Shown: piece by piece, positions 1-8,919 of the stretch
Layout: every line of letters starts with the position of its first letter
Numbering within the stretch: the stretch's first letter is position 1
Source: an uncultured Pseudomonadota bacterium
GTDB lineage: Bacteria > Pseudomonadota > Gammaproteobacteria > Steroidobacterales > Steroidobacteraceae
Assembly (NCBI GenBank): GCA_903868595.1
Contig: CAIPVV010000043.1
Location: 62,001 to 126,000, forward strand
Direction: 5' to 3'
Length of the DNA stretch: 64,000 nucleotides
The notes under the pieces: generated by a model
Databases searched by the model: none
Told to the model about the DNA's origin: nothing
The model's input: the letters and a program-made list of their open reading frames with translations, nothing else
Made by a program: the position numbers and the translations under genes

Positions 1-1
1 T

Positions 2-148
2 CCCGCCGAGATCCAGACGATCACCGTGTTCTCCGGCGGCATCAGTGCCGGCAGCCAGCTGCCTGACGCCGCTCGCGCCCTGCTGGCGCACATGGCCTCG
101 CCGACGACAGGGGACGTCAAATCGCGCTTTGGGATGCAGAGCGCCTGA
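2..148 (+). CDS. C-terminal end of a ModA-like substrate-binding protein (partial)
   Basis: The first 48 codons of the window form an open frame that enters from the left and stops at 146-148. The peptide contains ITVFSGGISAGSQLPDAARA followed by a run ending KSRFGMQSA. That is the usual tail of periplasmic molybdate-type or similar extracellular solute-binding proteins: a strand, a glycine-rich turn, then a helix described by 'xAARALLxxM.SP'. The fold would bind a small oxyanion or other solute in the periplasm and pass it to an ABC permease. Only the last strand and helix are present, so the ligand cannot be named. The match rests on the tail pattern alone. Confidence 0.6.
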   Translation, partial: PAEIQTITVFSGGISAGSQLPDAARALLAHMASPTTGDVKSRFGMQSA

Positions 149-995
149 AGGATGCGCGGGCCGCAGGAAGCTGCTCCGAGGATGGTGCTCTCCAGCCTTA
201 TTCGCTGACGCACGCGCGAATGGCGCTATTCATTCTTGAGGGGAAGGCCCGGAGGAGTTCGTCCGAGACGTGCTGGTTGTCCCTGTGGACAACCCAGCGT
301 GGACACTTCCTTTCCCCATTCCTGCAGGCGCCCCCAGACGCTAGAGCACAGCGCCGGGTCCCTGCCCTTGGTGAGAAGCTTCTTCCTTCCCGTAGTGAAC
401 TCGGGAAGGCTCTGGGTGCATTTCACGACGAGGCCTTCCACGATGCCGCGTTGCGAGTTCGCCGTTTGCTGGTTGCAGGCCGCGAGGCCCCAGAGCATGA
501 CGCCCAAGGCCAAGCTGCCGGAAACACGTCCTAAGGGTAACTGCCAGGCTCCACTTCAGTGCTACCAGGGAGCACGGACCAGATGTGTCCGCCCGACATG
601 CCGACTGCGCCTCAGGCAGCGTCTGCAGCGACAATTCTAGCGCTGGTTTTATCTTGCGGAATTCAGGGATTCCCTCGACTCGACGGCCTGCTGATCCGAC
701 AGAAGTGAGTGGGTTCCTGCATCGGGACAGGTCGATTTTCGCGCGGGTTCACAGGCGGGAGTGATAGGCGAGCTTAAATTCTGGTCACTCGCGTTGCTCT
801 CCCATCATGGGATGAGCAGCGCAGTTGAAATCCGCAGCGGAGGGCCAGGGACGCACTCTTGTCGGCGGCCCCCGGATGAAAGTTGAGCTCGGTTCGCGCG
901 CAAGGGTCACTTGAGAGCGAGCGGCTCCGGCCTGCGAGAGGACGCGACCCGAGTCAATCGATATGTCGCCGAAGGGTGTCGGGCATCCGCCTGCG
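149..995. other. Gene-poor gap
   Basis: About 850 bases with no gene I can support. Short frames exist on both strands but have no recognisable domain and no good ribosome-binding site. One minus-strand frame (226-513, TTG start) has a lipobox-like LAAC near its N-terminus, but its signal region lacks a basic n-region, so I do not call it. No hairpin with a T-run was seen between the two flanking, converging genes. Confidence 0.5.
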
Positions 996-2861
996 CTAAG
1001 GCGTCGCGTTCTCGCGCTGCGTGCCGGTATGGGGAGGCTCGGAGGCGTGCTTGGCCCGTCCACCCAGGCGGCCCAGCCGCGAGCGCAGGTTGCCAAGGCG
1101 GCGCTTGGAGGGTGGAAGAGTAATGTCGCTCACCAATTGCGAGCCACCCGGGCGATGCTCAAAACGCAATTGCCGATCATGAAACACCGCCAGCTCCGGC
1201 CTGTGGGAAATGCTGATTACCGCAACGTCGGGAAGCCGGTCTGCCAGCAGGCTCATCATGAGCGTCTGGCTATCCGGATCCAGTGCCGAGGTGGCTTCGT
1301 CCATGATGACGATGTCGGGTTGGCTTAGGAACAGGCGCACGAAGGCGATGCGCTGTTTCTCTCCTCCGGACAAGACCTGATGCCAGGGTTCCAGGGTGTC
1401 GAGGCGCGGCACCAGGTGCCCAAGGCCCGTGGTAGCCATGAGGTTCCGCAGTTCGGTGTCCGTCACGCTTCCGGCGGGCATGGGGCAGGTCATTGCACGA
1501 CGCAGGCTGCCCAGCGGCATGTAGGGTTGTTGCGGCATGAGAAACATGCACGCGTCCTTCATCGTGGCGATTTCGCCTGATCCCCAGGGCCAAAGGCCCG
1601 CGATTGCGCGCACGAGCGTGCTCTTCCCGGTTCCTGATTCCCCGACGATCAGCACCCTCTCGCTGGGCCTAATGAGGACGTCCGTCTCACTGATAACAAC
1701 CGTGCCGTCATCCAGGGCAACGGTAAGGTCCAGCAATCGGAGCGCTATGCCTTCCTTCTGGGAGTGGCGGATGGTCCCGATGCCGCCGGGTTCTTCCAGT
1801 GCCTCCAGCTGGTCTATGGCGGCGACCAGCGACTCCACGCGTCGGGCCGAGGCCATCCAGTCGGCGAAGCGGGGATAGTTGTCGACCAGCCAGTTGAAGG
1901 CGCTCTGCACCTGCACGAAGGCTGCCGCGGCCTGCGTGACGTCCCCGAGCGTCATGTCCCCGGAGAGATACTTTGGCATGCACAGGAAGATGGGAATGGC
2001 CGGGGCGATGATGTAGTTGGTGTTGGATACGACCGTCGCGCGCATGTGTTGATGGCAATAGAGGCGCCACCTCTCCACGACAGTTTTGAATGCCATAAGC
2101 AGGCCGACGCGCTCCTCGGATTCGCCGCCGAGCAGGGCAATGCTTTCCCCGTTCTCCCGGACATGCGTAAGTCCGTACCTGAATTCAGCCTCCGCTTGGT
2201 TGATGCTCTCCGATACCAGGGCGAACCGGCGGGCGATGTACATCATGCAGAGGGTGATGAGGATCGAGTAGACGACCGCAAAGACAACCAGGTAGCCGGG
2301 TACCCGCAGGACGGAAGATCCGATCTCCAGCGTCAGCGCGCCGCCGACGAACCAGAGAACCCCGATGAAGGTGATGCCGGAGACCACGGATTGGAACAGG
2401 CCGACGGCGAAATCCACCGGTGCGTCCGTGGCCGTGCGGGCGTCATCCGTGATGCGGCCCTCGGGCACTTGGTGATCACCCTTGAGGAGGTTGAGCTGGT
2501 AGTAGTGGCCGTGGGCGACCCAGCGACCCACCAGCTGGTGGACCAGCCAGGCGCGCCAGTTTCGCTGCATGGTCATCCGGCCGAAGACCGCGCCGACGGC
2601 CAGGGACACCACGAGGACGATCAGCGGCAGCAGTACCCACGCCTGGTGGACCAGGGCACCGGCGTCCTTCTCGCCCACGGCGTTGAAGATGTCACGTGTC
2701 CAGTAGTTGAGCCGATACTGCACGGCGATCTGGCTCAGGGAAATCGCAACCAGGCCAACGGTGAGGGTCCAGGCCTTAACGCGGGAGGGGCCCCTCCAGA
2801 ACCCTGATGCCATCTTCCAAAATCGCAATACGAGTGCCCGTCGTGAGCCGGTCGCGATCAT
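996..2861 (-). CDS. SbmA/BacA-like ABC transporter, fused permease and ATPase
   Basis: A 621-residue half-transporter of the ABC_membrane_2 type (COG4178, YddA/BacA-related). The first ~330 residues hold the hydrophobic membrane domain (segments near residues 30-55, 75-95, 150-210, 285-310). The ATPase domain follows with Walker A GESGTGKST, signature LSGGEKQRIAF and Walker B DIVIMDEATSALDP, then the switch histidine in SISHRPE. Family members work as homodimers in the inner membrane and move peptides, cobalamin or very-long-chain acyl compounds; the substrate here is unknown. A basic tail of about 45 residues after the ATPase is unusual. The gene stands alone. Confidence 0.88.
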   Translation of the reverse strand: MIATGSRRALVLRFWKMASGFWRGPSRVKAWTLTVGLVAISLSQIAVQYRLNYWTRDIFNAVGEKDAGALVHQAWVLLPLIVLVVSLAVGAVFGRMTMQRNWRAWLVHQLVGRWVAHGHYYQLNLLKGDHQVPEGRITDDARTATDAPVDFAVGLFQSVVSGITFIGVLWFVGGALTLEIGSSVLRVPGYLVVFAVVYSILITLCMMYIARRFALVSESINQAEAEFRYGLTHVRENGESIALLGGESEERVGLLMAFKTVVERWRLYCHQHMRATVVSNTNYIIAPAIPIFLCMPKYLSGDMTLGDVTQAAAAFVQVQSAFNWLVDNYPRFADWMASARRVESLVAAIDQLEALEEPGGIGTIRHSQKEGIALRLLDLTVALDDGTVVISETDVLIRPSERVLIVGESGTGKSTLVRAIAGLWPWGSGEIATMKDACMFLMPQQPYMPLGSLRRAMTCPMPAGSVTDTELRNLMATTGLGHLVPRLDTLEPWHQVLSGGEKQRIAFVRLFLSQPDIVIMDEATSALDPDSQTLMMSLLADRLPDVAVISISHRPELAVFHDRQLRFEHRPGGSQLVSDITLPPSKRRLGNLRSRLGRLGGRAKHASEPPHTGTQRENATP

Positions 2862-3157
2862 GGGACTCTTCTATTTGAGGTCACTGAGGAATCACCTTCG
2901 AAGCGTACGACTTTTCGTGCCCGGCGGGGAGTTCTCGGCCGACGGGCCCGCAGGCGTCCACTCGGGGAGTTTGGGGGGCGGCCGGCGGCGGTACCTGCTG
3001 AGCCGGATCCCGAAACGGCGGCCTGCGTGCGTCGCTAGCCAGTCCGGCGGGCTGCAGCGCGCGCCGCGGCGCTGCGGACGGGTGGGGGCAGCAGTCGGGG
3101 GTTGAGCGGGGAATTGGTGATCGGGGGGGCACGCAGTCCGAGCAGTCGGATCCGCCC

Positions 3158-3671
3158 TTGGCCGGCGGGATTGGAAACAATCCCCGACTCGGCCGCCGGC
3201 ACCGGCACCGCTGTTTCGGTCCGGCTCCTGGCGCGATACCGTGCAACGCATCAGCTACGGCGCGCCGCTTTCGGTCATGGGGGGAGCTGCGCTCGACATC
3301 CGATGTGGGAAATGTTGTGGCCGCCACAACGGAGAAACTTCGCGAGTGGAAGCAGGATCAGCCCGGGCTACTCCAGCGGTTTGACAACAACCGCGACGGT
3401 AAGCTCGATGAGGCGCAGTGGGACGCCGTCCATGATGTTACCGCGAATGAATCTCAGGCCCGGACGCTGCGATCGGGCATTTCGCGTGAAAGCGTCATTT
3501 GCCAGCTGAGAGATGGCTCCCCGCTACGGATTGCCGCGCCATCCTCATTGCAGCGGGAGCATCGGGACGGACGGTTTGGCGCGCTGTATTTTTTTGATCG
3601 CGCTGGCCGGTGTCATCGGAAGCTTGCGGGCCATCGGGCAGGCCACCCAGCTGGCGGTGGCCATGCACTAG
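3158..3671 (+). pseudogene. Broken GIDE-domain (E3-ubiquitin-ligase-like) membrane protein
   Basis: Three frames together read as one bacterial GIDE-family protein. The first piece is SWRDTVQRISYGAPLSVMG (about 3227-3280). It continues in a second frame with LREWKQDQPGLLQRFDNN and the EF-hand-like loop DNNRDGKLDEAQW. The third frame gives the C-terminal membrane helix FLIALAGVIGSLRAIG and a stop at 3669-3671. The first switch falls at a run of six G (3279-3284), the second at a run of seven T (3589-3595). No intact start is visible upstream. I infer a remnant, or one gene with two homopolymer sequencing errors. The biochemical role of bacterial GIDE proteins is not established. Confidence 0.55.
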
Positions 3672-3944
3672 CCAGGCCGCGGCGGAAGGGCAGGCGCCTG
3701 GTATCTCCCACGCAGGGGCTGGGGAGGTATCGACCCGCGCTGTGCCAGGGCGGAAACCCGTGGTAGGGATTGCGCGGCGCCCCGGGAAAGCCGCCGGTCG
3801 GCGGCCGCAGACCGGCCGTCGACGGCCAGCGCCTCGTGAGGGCCATGCGGCCGGTAGCCGATACTCCCCCCGCTATCCTTCGACGTCCTTGCTCCCTCTG
3901 ATATCGTCGTGCCCACGCAAATAAGTCACAGTCGGGGCTACATC

Positions 3945-4772
3945 ATGAACTCAGTGTTGCGAAAGTTTGACATGAAGGGTCGGTCCGCACTCGTCACCGG
4001 TGGCGCATCCGGGCTGGGGTTGGCGTACGCGGAGGCGTTGGCGGAGGCGGGCGCGTGCGTCACGCTGACCGGCCGGGACCTGAAGAACGTGGAGCGCGAG
4101 GCCACGCGCCTGCGAGGGCAGGGATGGGACGTGCGCCCCTTCAAGGCTGATGTAGCCCAGCCCGAGGAAGTGGCCGCGGCTTTCGACGCACACATCACAG
4201 TGTTTGGAGGCTTGGATGCCGCGTTCGCCAACGCCGGGCTGGACGCTGGCGCCGGCTTCTGGAACCCGGCAACGCATTCCCGCAATCCGCAGGGGCAGAT
4301 CGACACTTTCGATCACGCGACGTGGCGAAAATCGATGAGCGTCAACTTGGACGGGGTTTTCTTCACGGTTGCCGAGGCAGCCCGTGTCATGAAGTCAGGT
4401 GGTCGCCCGGGGTCGATCATCGTTACCTCTTCCATTGCGTCCTCCAAGGTGTTCCCGCCAATAGCCACGCCCTACATGGCTGCCAAGGCGGCCGTCACCC
4501 AGTTGGTAAAGCAGGTGGCGTTGGAGCTTGCCGAATACCGCATTCGCGTCAACGCGATTGCACCGGGGATGTTCGTCACGAATATCGGTGGTGGCTACCT
4601 GCAAAATCCGGCGGTTCGCGAGGCCTGGGGCAAGATCGTTCCGCTGGGCAAGATGGCGGAGCCGGAGCAGATCAAGCCGCTGGCGCTCTTCCTGGCATCC
4701 GACGCGTCCGATTTCGTCACCGGGACGGAGATGGTGATTGATGGCGGAGTACTGCTGGGTAATTTCGGCTAA
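3945..4772 (+). CDS. SDR family NAD(P)-dependent oxidoreductase
   Basis: A 275-residue classical short-chain dehydrogenase. It has the cofactor motif TGGASGLG, the NAG motif (AFANAGLDAG), a serine stretch VTSSIASS, and catalytic Tyr177/Lys181 in YMAAK. The C-terminal VTGTEMVIDGG is typical. A GTG at 3909 is in frame, but the ATG at 3945 starts right before the family N-terminus (MNSVLRKFDMKGRSALVTGG). These soluble enzymes oxidise alcohols or reduce ketones; the substrate is unknown. The next two genes, a haem-motif propeller protein and an alpha/beta hydrolase, lie on the same strand and may belong to the same oxidative pathway. Confidence 0.88.
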   Translation: MNSVLRKFDMKGRSALVTGGASGLGLAYAEALAEAGACVTLTGRDLKNVEREATRLRGQGWDVRPFKADVAQPEEVAAAFDAHITVFGGLDAAFANAGLDAGAGFWNPATHSRNPQGQIDTFDHATWRKSMSVNLDGVFFTVAEAARVMKSGGRPGSIIVTSSIASSKVFPPIATPYMAAKAAVTQLVKQVALELAEYRIRVNAIAPGMFVTNIGGGYLQNPAVREAWGKIVPLGKMAEPEQIKPLALFLASDASDFVTGTEMVIDGGVLLGNFG

Positions 4773-4956
4773 GACCGCAAGCCCCAGTCCGTCAGTGCCG
4801 CGGGGGGGCGGCCGGAGGCCGCCGCGCGTGAACGTCAGTGCGAGGAGCGCGGCGCACCCCGGGTCGGTGTGTCGCCCTGTCGTCGGTGCTGCGATGGCGG
4901 TATCAGGGGACTTGCTACACTCGGGCAGTCGCCACCACGATCGACGGGGGATGCTC

Positions 4957-7059
4957 ATGGGTCAAGCAAGCCGGTGGATAAGGGGGCTGGTCCTGGTGGC
5001 GGCTTGCGTTGCAGGCAACGCCAAGGCTGCGCAACCGGTTGATCAGATTCCAGTAGAGGTGGGCGCCACCGACATCGGCGGCACGGTCTCCAGCGCGAAG
5101 GGGCCGGAGGCTGGAGTCTGGGTAATCGCAGAGACCAGCGACCTGAAGACGCGCTACGCCAAGATTGTCGTCACCGACCAGCTCGGGCGCTACCTGATCC
5201 CCGCGCTGCCCAAGGCCAGGTATTCGGTCTGGGTGCGCGGCTATGGCCTTGCCGATTCCCCCAAGACCTCAGCGCTTCCCGGGCAGGTGGTCCCCCTCAC
5301 CGCCGTCGTGGCGCCAAATGCAGCCAGCGCAGCACTCGTGTACCCGGCCGCCTACTGGTACGCCATGATGCGGATCCCGCCAGAGGCAGAACTCAATCAG
5401 GTGCAAGGCGGCCGCAACGGCTACGTCATGTGGATGAAGAACATGGGCTGCGTCGGCTGCCACCAGCTCGGCGAACTCTCCACCCGCACGATTCCTGCCA
5501 GCCTGGGGAAATTCAACACCTCGCAGGAAGCGTGGACGCGGCGCATCCAGTCGGGACAGGCCGGTGCGGACATGCTGGGCATCGCGATGGGAGTCCTCAA
5601 GGGCGTTCCCATCCGCTACCTGGCGGACTGGACCGACCGAATCGCGGCCGGCCAATTGCCGACGGTGCCGCCGCAGCGGCCGTCTGGAATCGAGCGCAAT
5701 GTCGTCACCACAGTGCGCGACTGGTCGGACCCCAAGGCCTACCTGCATGACCTCTCCGGGACGGACCGCAACCATCCGACGGTCAACGGCTATGGACGGC
5801 TTTACGGCACGCCAGAACTCAGCACGGACAATTTCCCGATCCTGGATCCGGTTGCCAATTTGGCCACCACGTTCAAGGCGCCGGTCCGGGATGCCGATAC
5901 CCCGACGACGCATGACAATCCGGTCGTAGCGGCATCGCCCTATTGGGGCGAGGAGCGGATCTGGGACAGCAAGGCGTTTGCGCACAACCCGCGGCTGGAT
6001 TACCGCGGACGCGTCTGGTTTACGGCGCGGATCAGGGGGCCCAACAACCCCGACTTTTGCAAGAAAGGGTCCCCGCACGCGTCCGCCAAGCTCTTCCCGT
6101 CGGACCAGTCCGAGCGGCAATTGGCGGTGTACGAGCCTAAGACGGGTAAGTACACCTTCGTGGATACCTGCTTCGGCACCCATCACCTGCAGTTTGCAGA
6201 CGATGCCAACCACACGCTTTGGACCAGTGGCGGTCGCGAGATGGTGGGTTGGCTGGATACCAAAAAATTCGACGAGACCGGCGATGCGGCACTCGCGCAG
6301 CACTGGGCGCCGCTGGTCCTGGATACCAATGCCAATGGCAAGCTGGACCCGTGGGTGGAGCCTGGGAAGGCGTCCGACCCGGCACGCGATACGCGCCTGG
6401 ATGTCGGTTTATACGCCGTCATGCCGAATCCCGCGGATGGGTCGGTCTGGGGTTCCGTGGCGTTTCGCTACCCGGGTGCGCTGGTGCGCTTTGATCCCCG
6501 GACTATGCTGGCCGAGATCTACAACGTGCCGCTTCCCGGCTACGGCGTGCGCGGCGCGGACATCGATCGCAATGGCGTCGTCTGGGTATCGCTGGGCAGC
6601 GGACACCTCGGCAGCTTCGACCGGCGCAAGTGCAAGGGGCCGCTCAACGGTCCCAAGGCCACGGGCGACCACTGCCCGGAGGGCTGGAGTTTCTACCGCC
6701 TACCGGGCCCCGGCTTTGAGAACCTGCCGCAGGAGAGCGTTGAATCCAGCTACTACACCTGGGTCGACCAGTTCAACACGCTGGGGCTTGGGACGAACGT
6801 GCCGGTTGCGACGGGCAACCTCATGGATGGCCTACATGCCTGGGTGCACGGCAAGTTCGTGACCTTGCGAGTCGCCTACCCGCTGGGCTTCTATGCCAAG
6901 GGACTGGAAGGGCGTATCGACGATGCGAAGGCGGGCTGGAAGGGACGGGGAATCTGGGTGACGAGTGGCGATCGCACGCCCTGGCACCGGGAGGGCGGCA
7001 AGGGATCCAAGCCCCTTGTCGTGCAGTTCCAGGTGAGGCCCGACCCGTTGGCCAGGTGA
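4957..7059 (+). CDS. Exported carboxypeptidase-regulatory-like / cytochrome c / propeller protein
   Basis: About 700 residues. A signal peptide (WIRGLVLVAACVAGNAKAA) precedes a carboxypeptidase-regulatory-like beta-sandwich: 'DIGGTVSSAKGPEAGVWVIA' and 'DQLGRYLIPALPKARYSVWV'. A single class I haem site CVGCH follows at residues 165-169. The remaining ~500 residues are rich in W, G and N and resemble streptogramin-lyase (Vgb)-like propeller repeats, e.g. GVVWVSLGSGHLGSF. Start: a GGGGG tract ends six bases before ATG 4957; ATG 4951 is also in frame but too close. Location is periplasmic. I infer an electron-transfer or sensor role next to oxidoreductases; no catalytic residues are recognised. 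Confidence 0.72.
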   Translation: MGQASRWIRGLVLVAACVAGNAKAAQPVDQIPVEVGATDIGGTVSSAKGPEAGVWVIAETSDLKTRYAKIVVTDQLGRYLIPALPKARYSVWVRGYGLADSPKTSALPGQVVPLTAVVAPNAASAALVYPAAYWYAMMRIPPEAELNQVQGGRNGYVMWMKNMGCVGCHQLGELSTRTIPASLGKFNTSQEAWTRRIQSGQAGADMLGIAMGVLKGVPIRYLADWTDRIAAGQLPTVPPQRPSGIERNVVTTVRDWSDPKAYLHDLSGTDRNHPTVNGYGRLYGTPELSTDNFPILDPVANLATTFKAPVRDADTPTTHDNPVVAASPYWGEERIWDSKAFAHNPRLDYRGRVWFTARIRGPNNPDFCKKGSPHASAKLFPSDQSERQLAVYEPKTGKYTFVDTCFGTHHLQFADDANHTLWTSGGREMVGWLDTKKFDETGDAALAQHWAPLVLDTNANGKLDPWVEPGKASDPARDTRLDVGLYAVMPNPADGSVWGSVAFRYPGALVRFDPRTMLAEIYNVPLPGYGVRGADIDRNGVVWVSLGSGHLGSFDRRKCKGPLNGPKATGDHCPEGWSFYRLPGPGFENLPQESVESSYYTWVDQFNTLGLGTNVPVATGNLMDGLHAWVHGKFVTLRVAYPLGFYAKGLEGRIDDAKAGWKGRGIWVTSGDRTPWHREGGKGSKPLVVQFQVRPDPLAR

Positions 7060-7125
7060 ATGGTTTCGGAATAAGGCGGTCAGGCCCAGCATCCACAATT
7101 CGACGGTGAGGCGAGGCAGATCTCT

Positions 7126-8685
7126 GTGAGATACGCATGGGTTGGATGTCTGATCGCCATGGGGATGGCCGCTAGCGCTAGGGCGCGGGCGGAGCAACCT
7201 CCGCTCCCCCAAGTCATGGGCCCCTTGGCCCTGTCCACCAGTTCCTACCCATTTGCGTCCGCATCTCATCAACGGGTTCCGGTAGACCTGGGCGCGGTGG
7301 GGTATGTCGAATCCGAATATCTCGTGAGCGGGCGTGCACGTGTGTTCGACTGGCCCCGCGATTCCGGCCTGAACGCGCTTGCCGAGGGTCCCTACACGAC
7401 GCGCATCCTGGTGCGTCGGCCAAAGTCGGCGAACCACTTCAGCGGGACAGTGGTGGTTGAGCTACTGAATCCGTCCGAGAATGTGGACCTGCCCATCATG
7501 TGGGGCGAGTCGTACCGGCAGTTCCTGCGCGATGGGGATGCGTGGGTGGGTGTCACCATCAAGCCCAATGCCCTTGCGGCATTGCGTCGCTTTGATCCGA
7601 TTCGGTATGCCGCCGTGGCGTTTCCCAACCCGCGGCCAGGAAAATCCTGCAGTGAAGCGCAGATAAACCCGCTATCGCGTCCCACTTCACCCAGCGAGGA
7701 GACAGGGCTGGCATGGGACCTTATCAGCCAGCTTGGCGCGCTGCTAAAAAGCAGTGCCCCGGACAACCAAATTCCCTGGACGGTACGACGGCTGTACATG
7801 ACCGGCCAGTCCCAGAGCGCCGGCTATGCCCGCACGTATGCGGGCCTGTTCGCCAGGACCGTTACGGATGCTACCGGTCAGCCGCTATTCGACGCCTACC
7901 TCTACAGTGGCAGTCCGCCGTGGCAGGTGCCGCTGAATCAATGCCGGGCAGACCTCGCCGTCGGCGATCCGCGCTTGATCACACCAGCCGTCGGCGTCCC
8001 GGTGATGGAAATCTTTACGCAGGGCGACCTGGGCACGAATGTACAGACGAGGCGTCCCGATTCGGACTCGGACGTCGACCGCTTCCGCCGCTATGAAGTT
8101 GCCGGTGCGCCACATGTAGACCCCTGGGAAGAGCGGTCCTTTGCCAACGACGCGGATCGGGCCCGGGCCGGTGCGAGCGACGCTGCGGTTGTCGATACCC
8201 CCTGTCAGCCTAGGGGCGTGATGCCCGCGGACTTTCCCAATCTCTACGTGCTGGATGCGGCTTGGCGAAACCTGGTCCGTTGGGTGCGTACCGGCGTGCG
8301 GCCGCCGCACGGCGATCCGCTCGTCCTGAAGGCTACCGCGGGGCCGTTCGTTCCCGAAAGCGCCTTCGAAGCCGACCGCTACGGCAACGCCCGCGGCGGC
8401 GTCCGGTTGCCGGTGGTTGAGGTTCCGACGGCTCGCTGGGTCGGAGCAAAGACAGGGGCGTTTACGTGCCTCTTCGTCGGCTACAAGTATCCGTTTGGCA
8501 AGGCTGAACTGGCGCGATGGTATCCCGGCCCGGCCGCCTACAAGGCCAGGCTACGCGCGGCGGTCGCGCGGCTGCGTGCGGCGCACTGGCTAACGCCAGA
8601 AGACAGCGCCGAGATCCTTCGAGCTGCAGAACAGCAGTTCGCTGCGGCTAGGCAGGTCGATTGCTCAATCGTCACCTGTCGATAG
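7126..8685 (+). CDS. Secreted alpha/beta hydrolase domain protein (Abhydrolase_10 type)
   Basis: A 519-residue protein with an N-terminal signal peptide ending near ASARARAEQ. It reads like the alpha/beta-hydrolase-domain family found in catabolic gene clusters: TRILVRRPKSANHFSGTVVV, LLNPSENVDLPIMWGESYRQ, and nucleophile elbow GQSQSAGYARTYAGL. A later APHVDPW supplies a candidate catalytic His. Expected function is hydrolysis of an ester or lactone outside the cytoplasm; the substrate is unknown. It begins with GTG 66 bases after the propeller gene, same strand, so the two may be cotranscribed. A cysteine-rich C-terminal helix (QVDCSIVTC) could form a disulfide. Confidence 0.8.
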   Translation: MRYAWVGCLIAMGMAASARARAEQPPLPQVMGPLALSTSSYPFASASHQRVPVDLGAVGYVESEYLVSGRARVFDWPRDSGLNALAEGPYTTRILVRRPKSANHFSGTVVVELLNPSENVDLPIMWGESYRQFLRDGDAWVGVTIKPNALAALRRFDPIRYAAVAFPNPRPGKSCSEAQINPLSRPTSPSEETGLAWDLISQLGALLKSSAPDNQIPWTVRRLYMTGQSQSAGYARTYAGLFARTVTDATGQPLFDAYLYSGSPPWQVPLNQCRADLAVGDPRLITPAVGVPVMEIFTQGDLGTNVQTRRPDSDSDVDRFRRYEVAGAPHVDPWEERSFANDADRARAGASDAAVVDTPCQPRGVMPADFPNLYVLDAAWRNLVRWVRTGVRPPHGDPLVLKATAGPFVPESAFEADRYGNARGGVRLPVVEVPTARWVGAKTGAFTCLFVGYKYPFGKAELARWYPGPAAYKARLRAAVARLRAAHWLTPEDSAEILRAAEQQFAAARQVDCSIVTCR

Positions 8686-8919
8686 ACTAAATCGACGAGT
8701 TCAATTGATGTAAACGTGGAGAGTTTTGGAATATTCCGTTGATTCTCAAAGCGGCACGCAGAGCGAGACTACGGTATCCCTGCTGATGTATCCCGACCCC
8801 TGCGGCTAAGCTTCTGCCGTGTAGGTGACGGGCAGGTAGGTTACGGCCGTGGTCGCGGCCCCTTGCGGGCGTCTAGTCCGGTGTTCGACAGCGGCAGGGC
8901 AGTGCGCTAGCTTCGGCGT

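Noticed and set aside
226-513. Small lipoprotein on the minus strand
   Set aside because: LAAC lipobox-like motif, but TTG start, no basic n-region, no ribosome-binding site and no homology I recognise.
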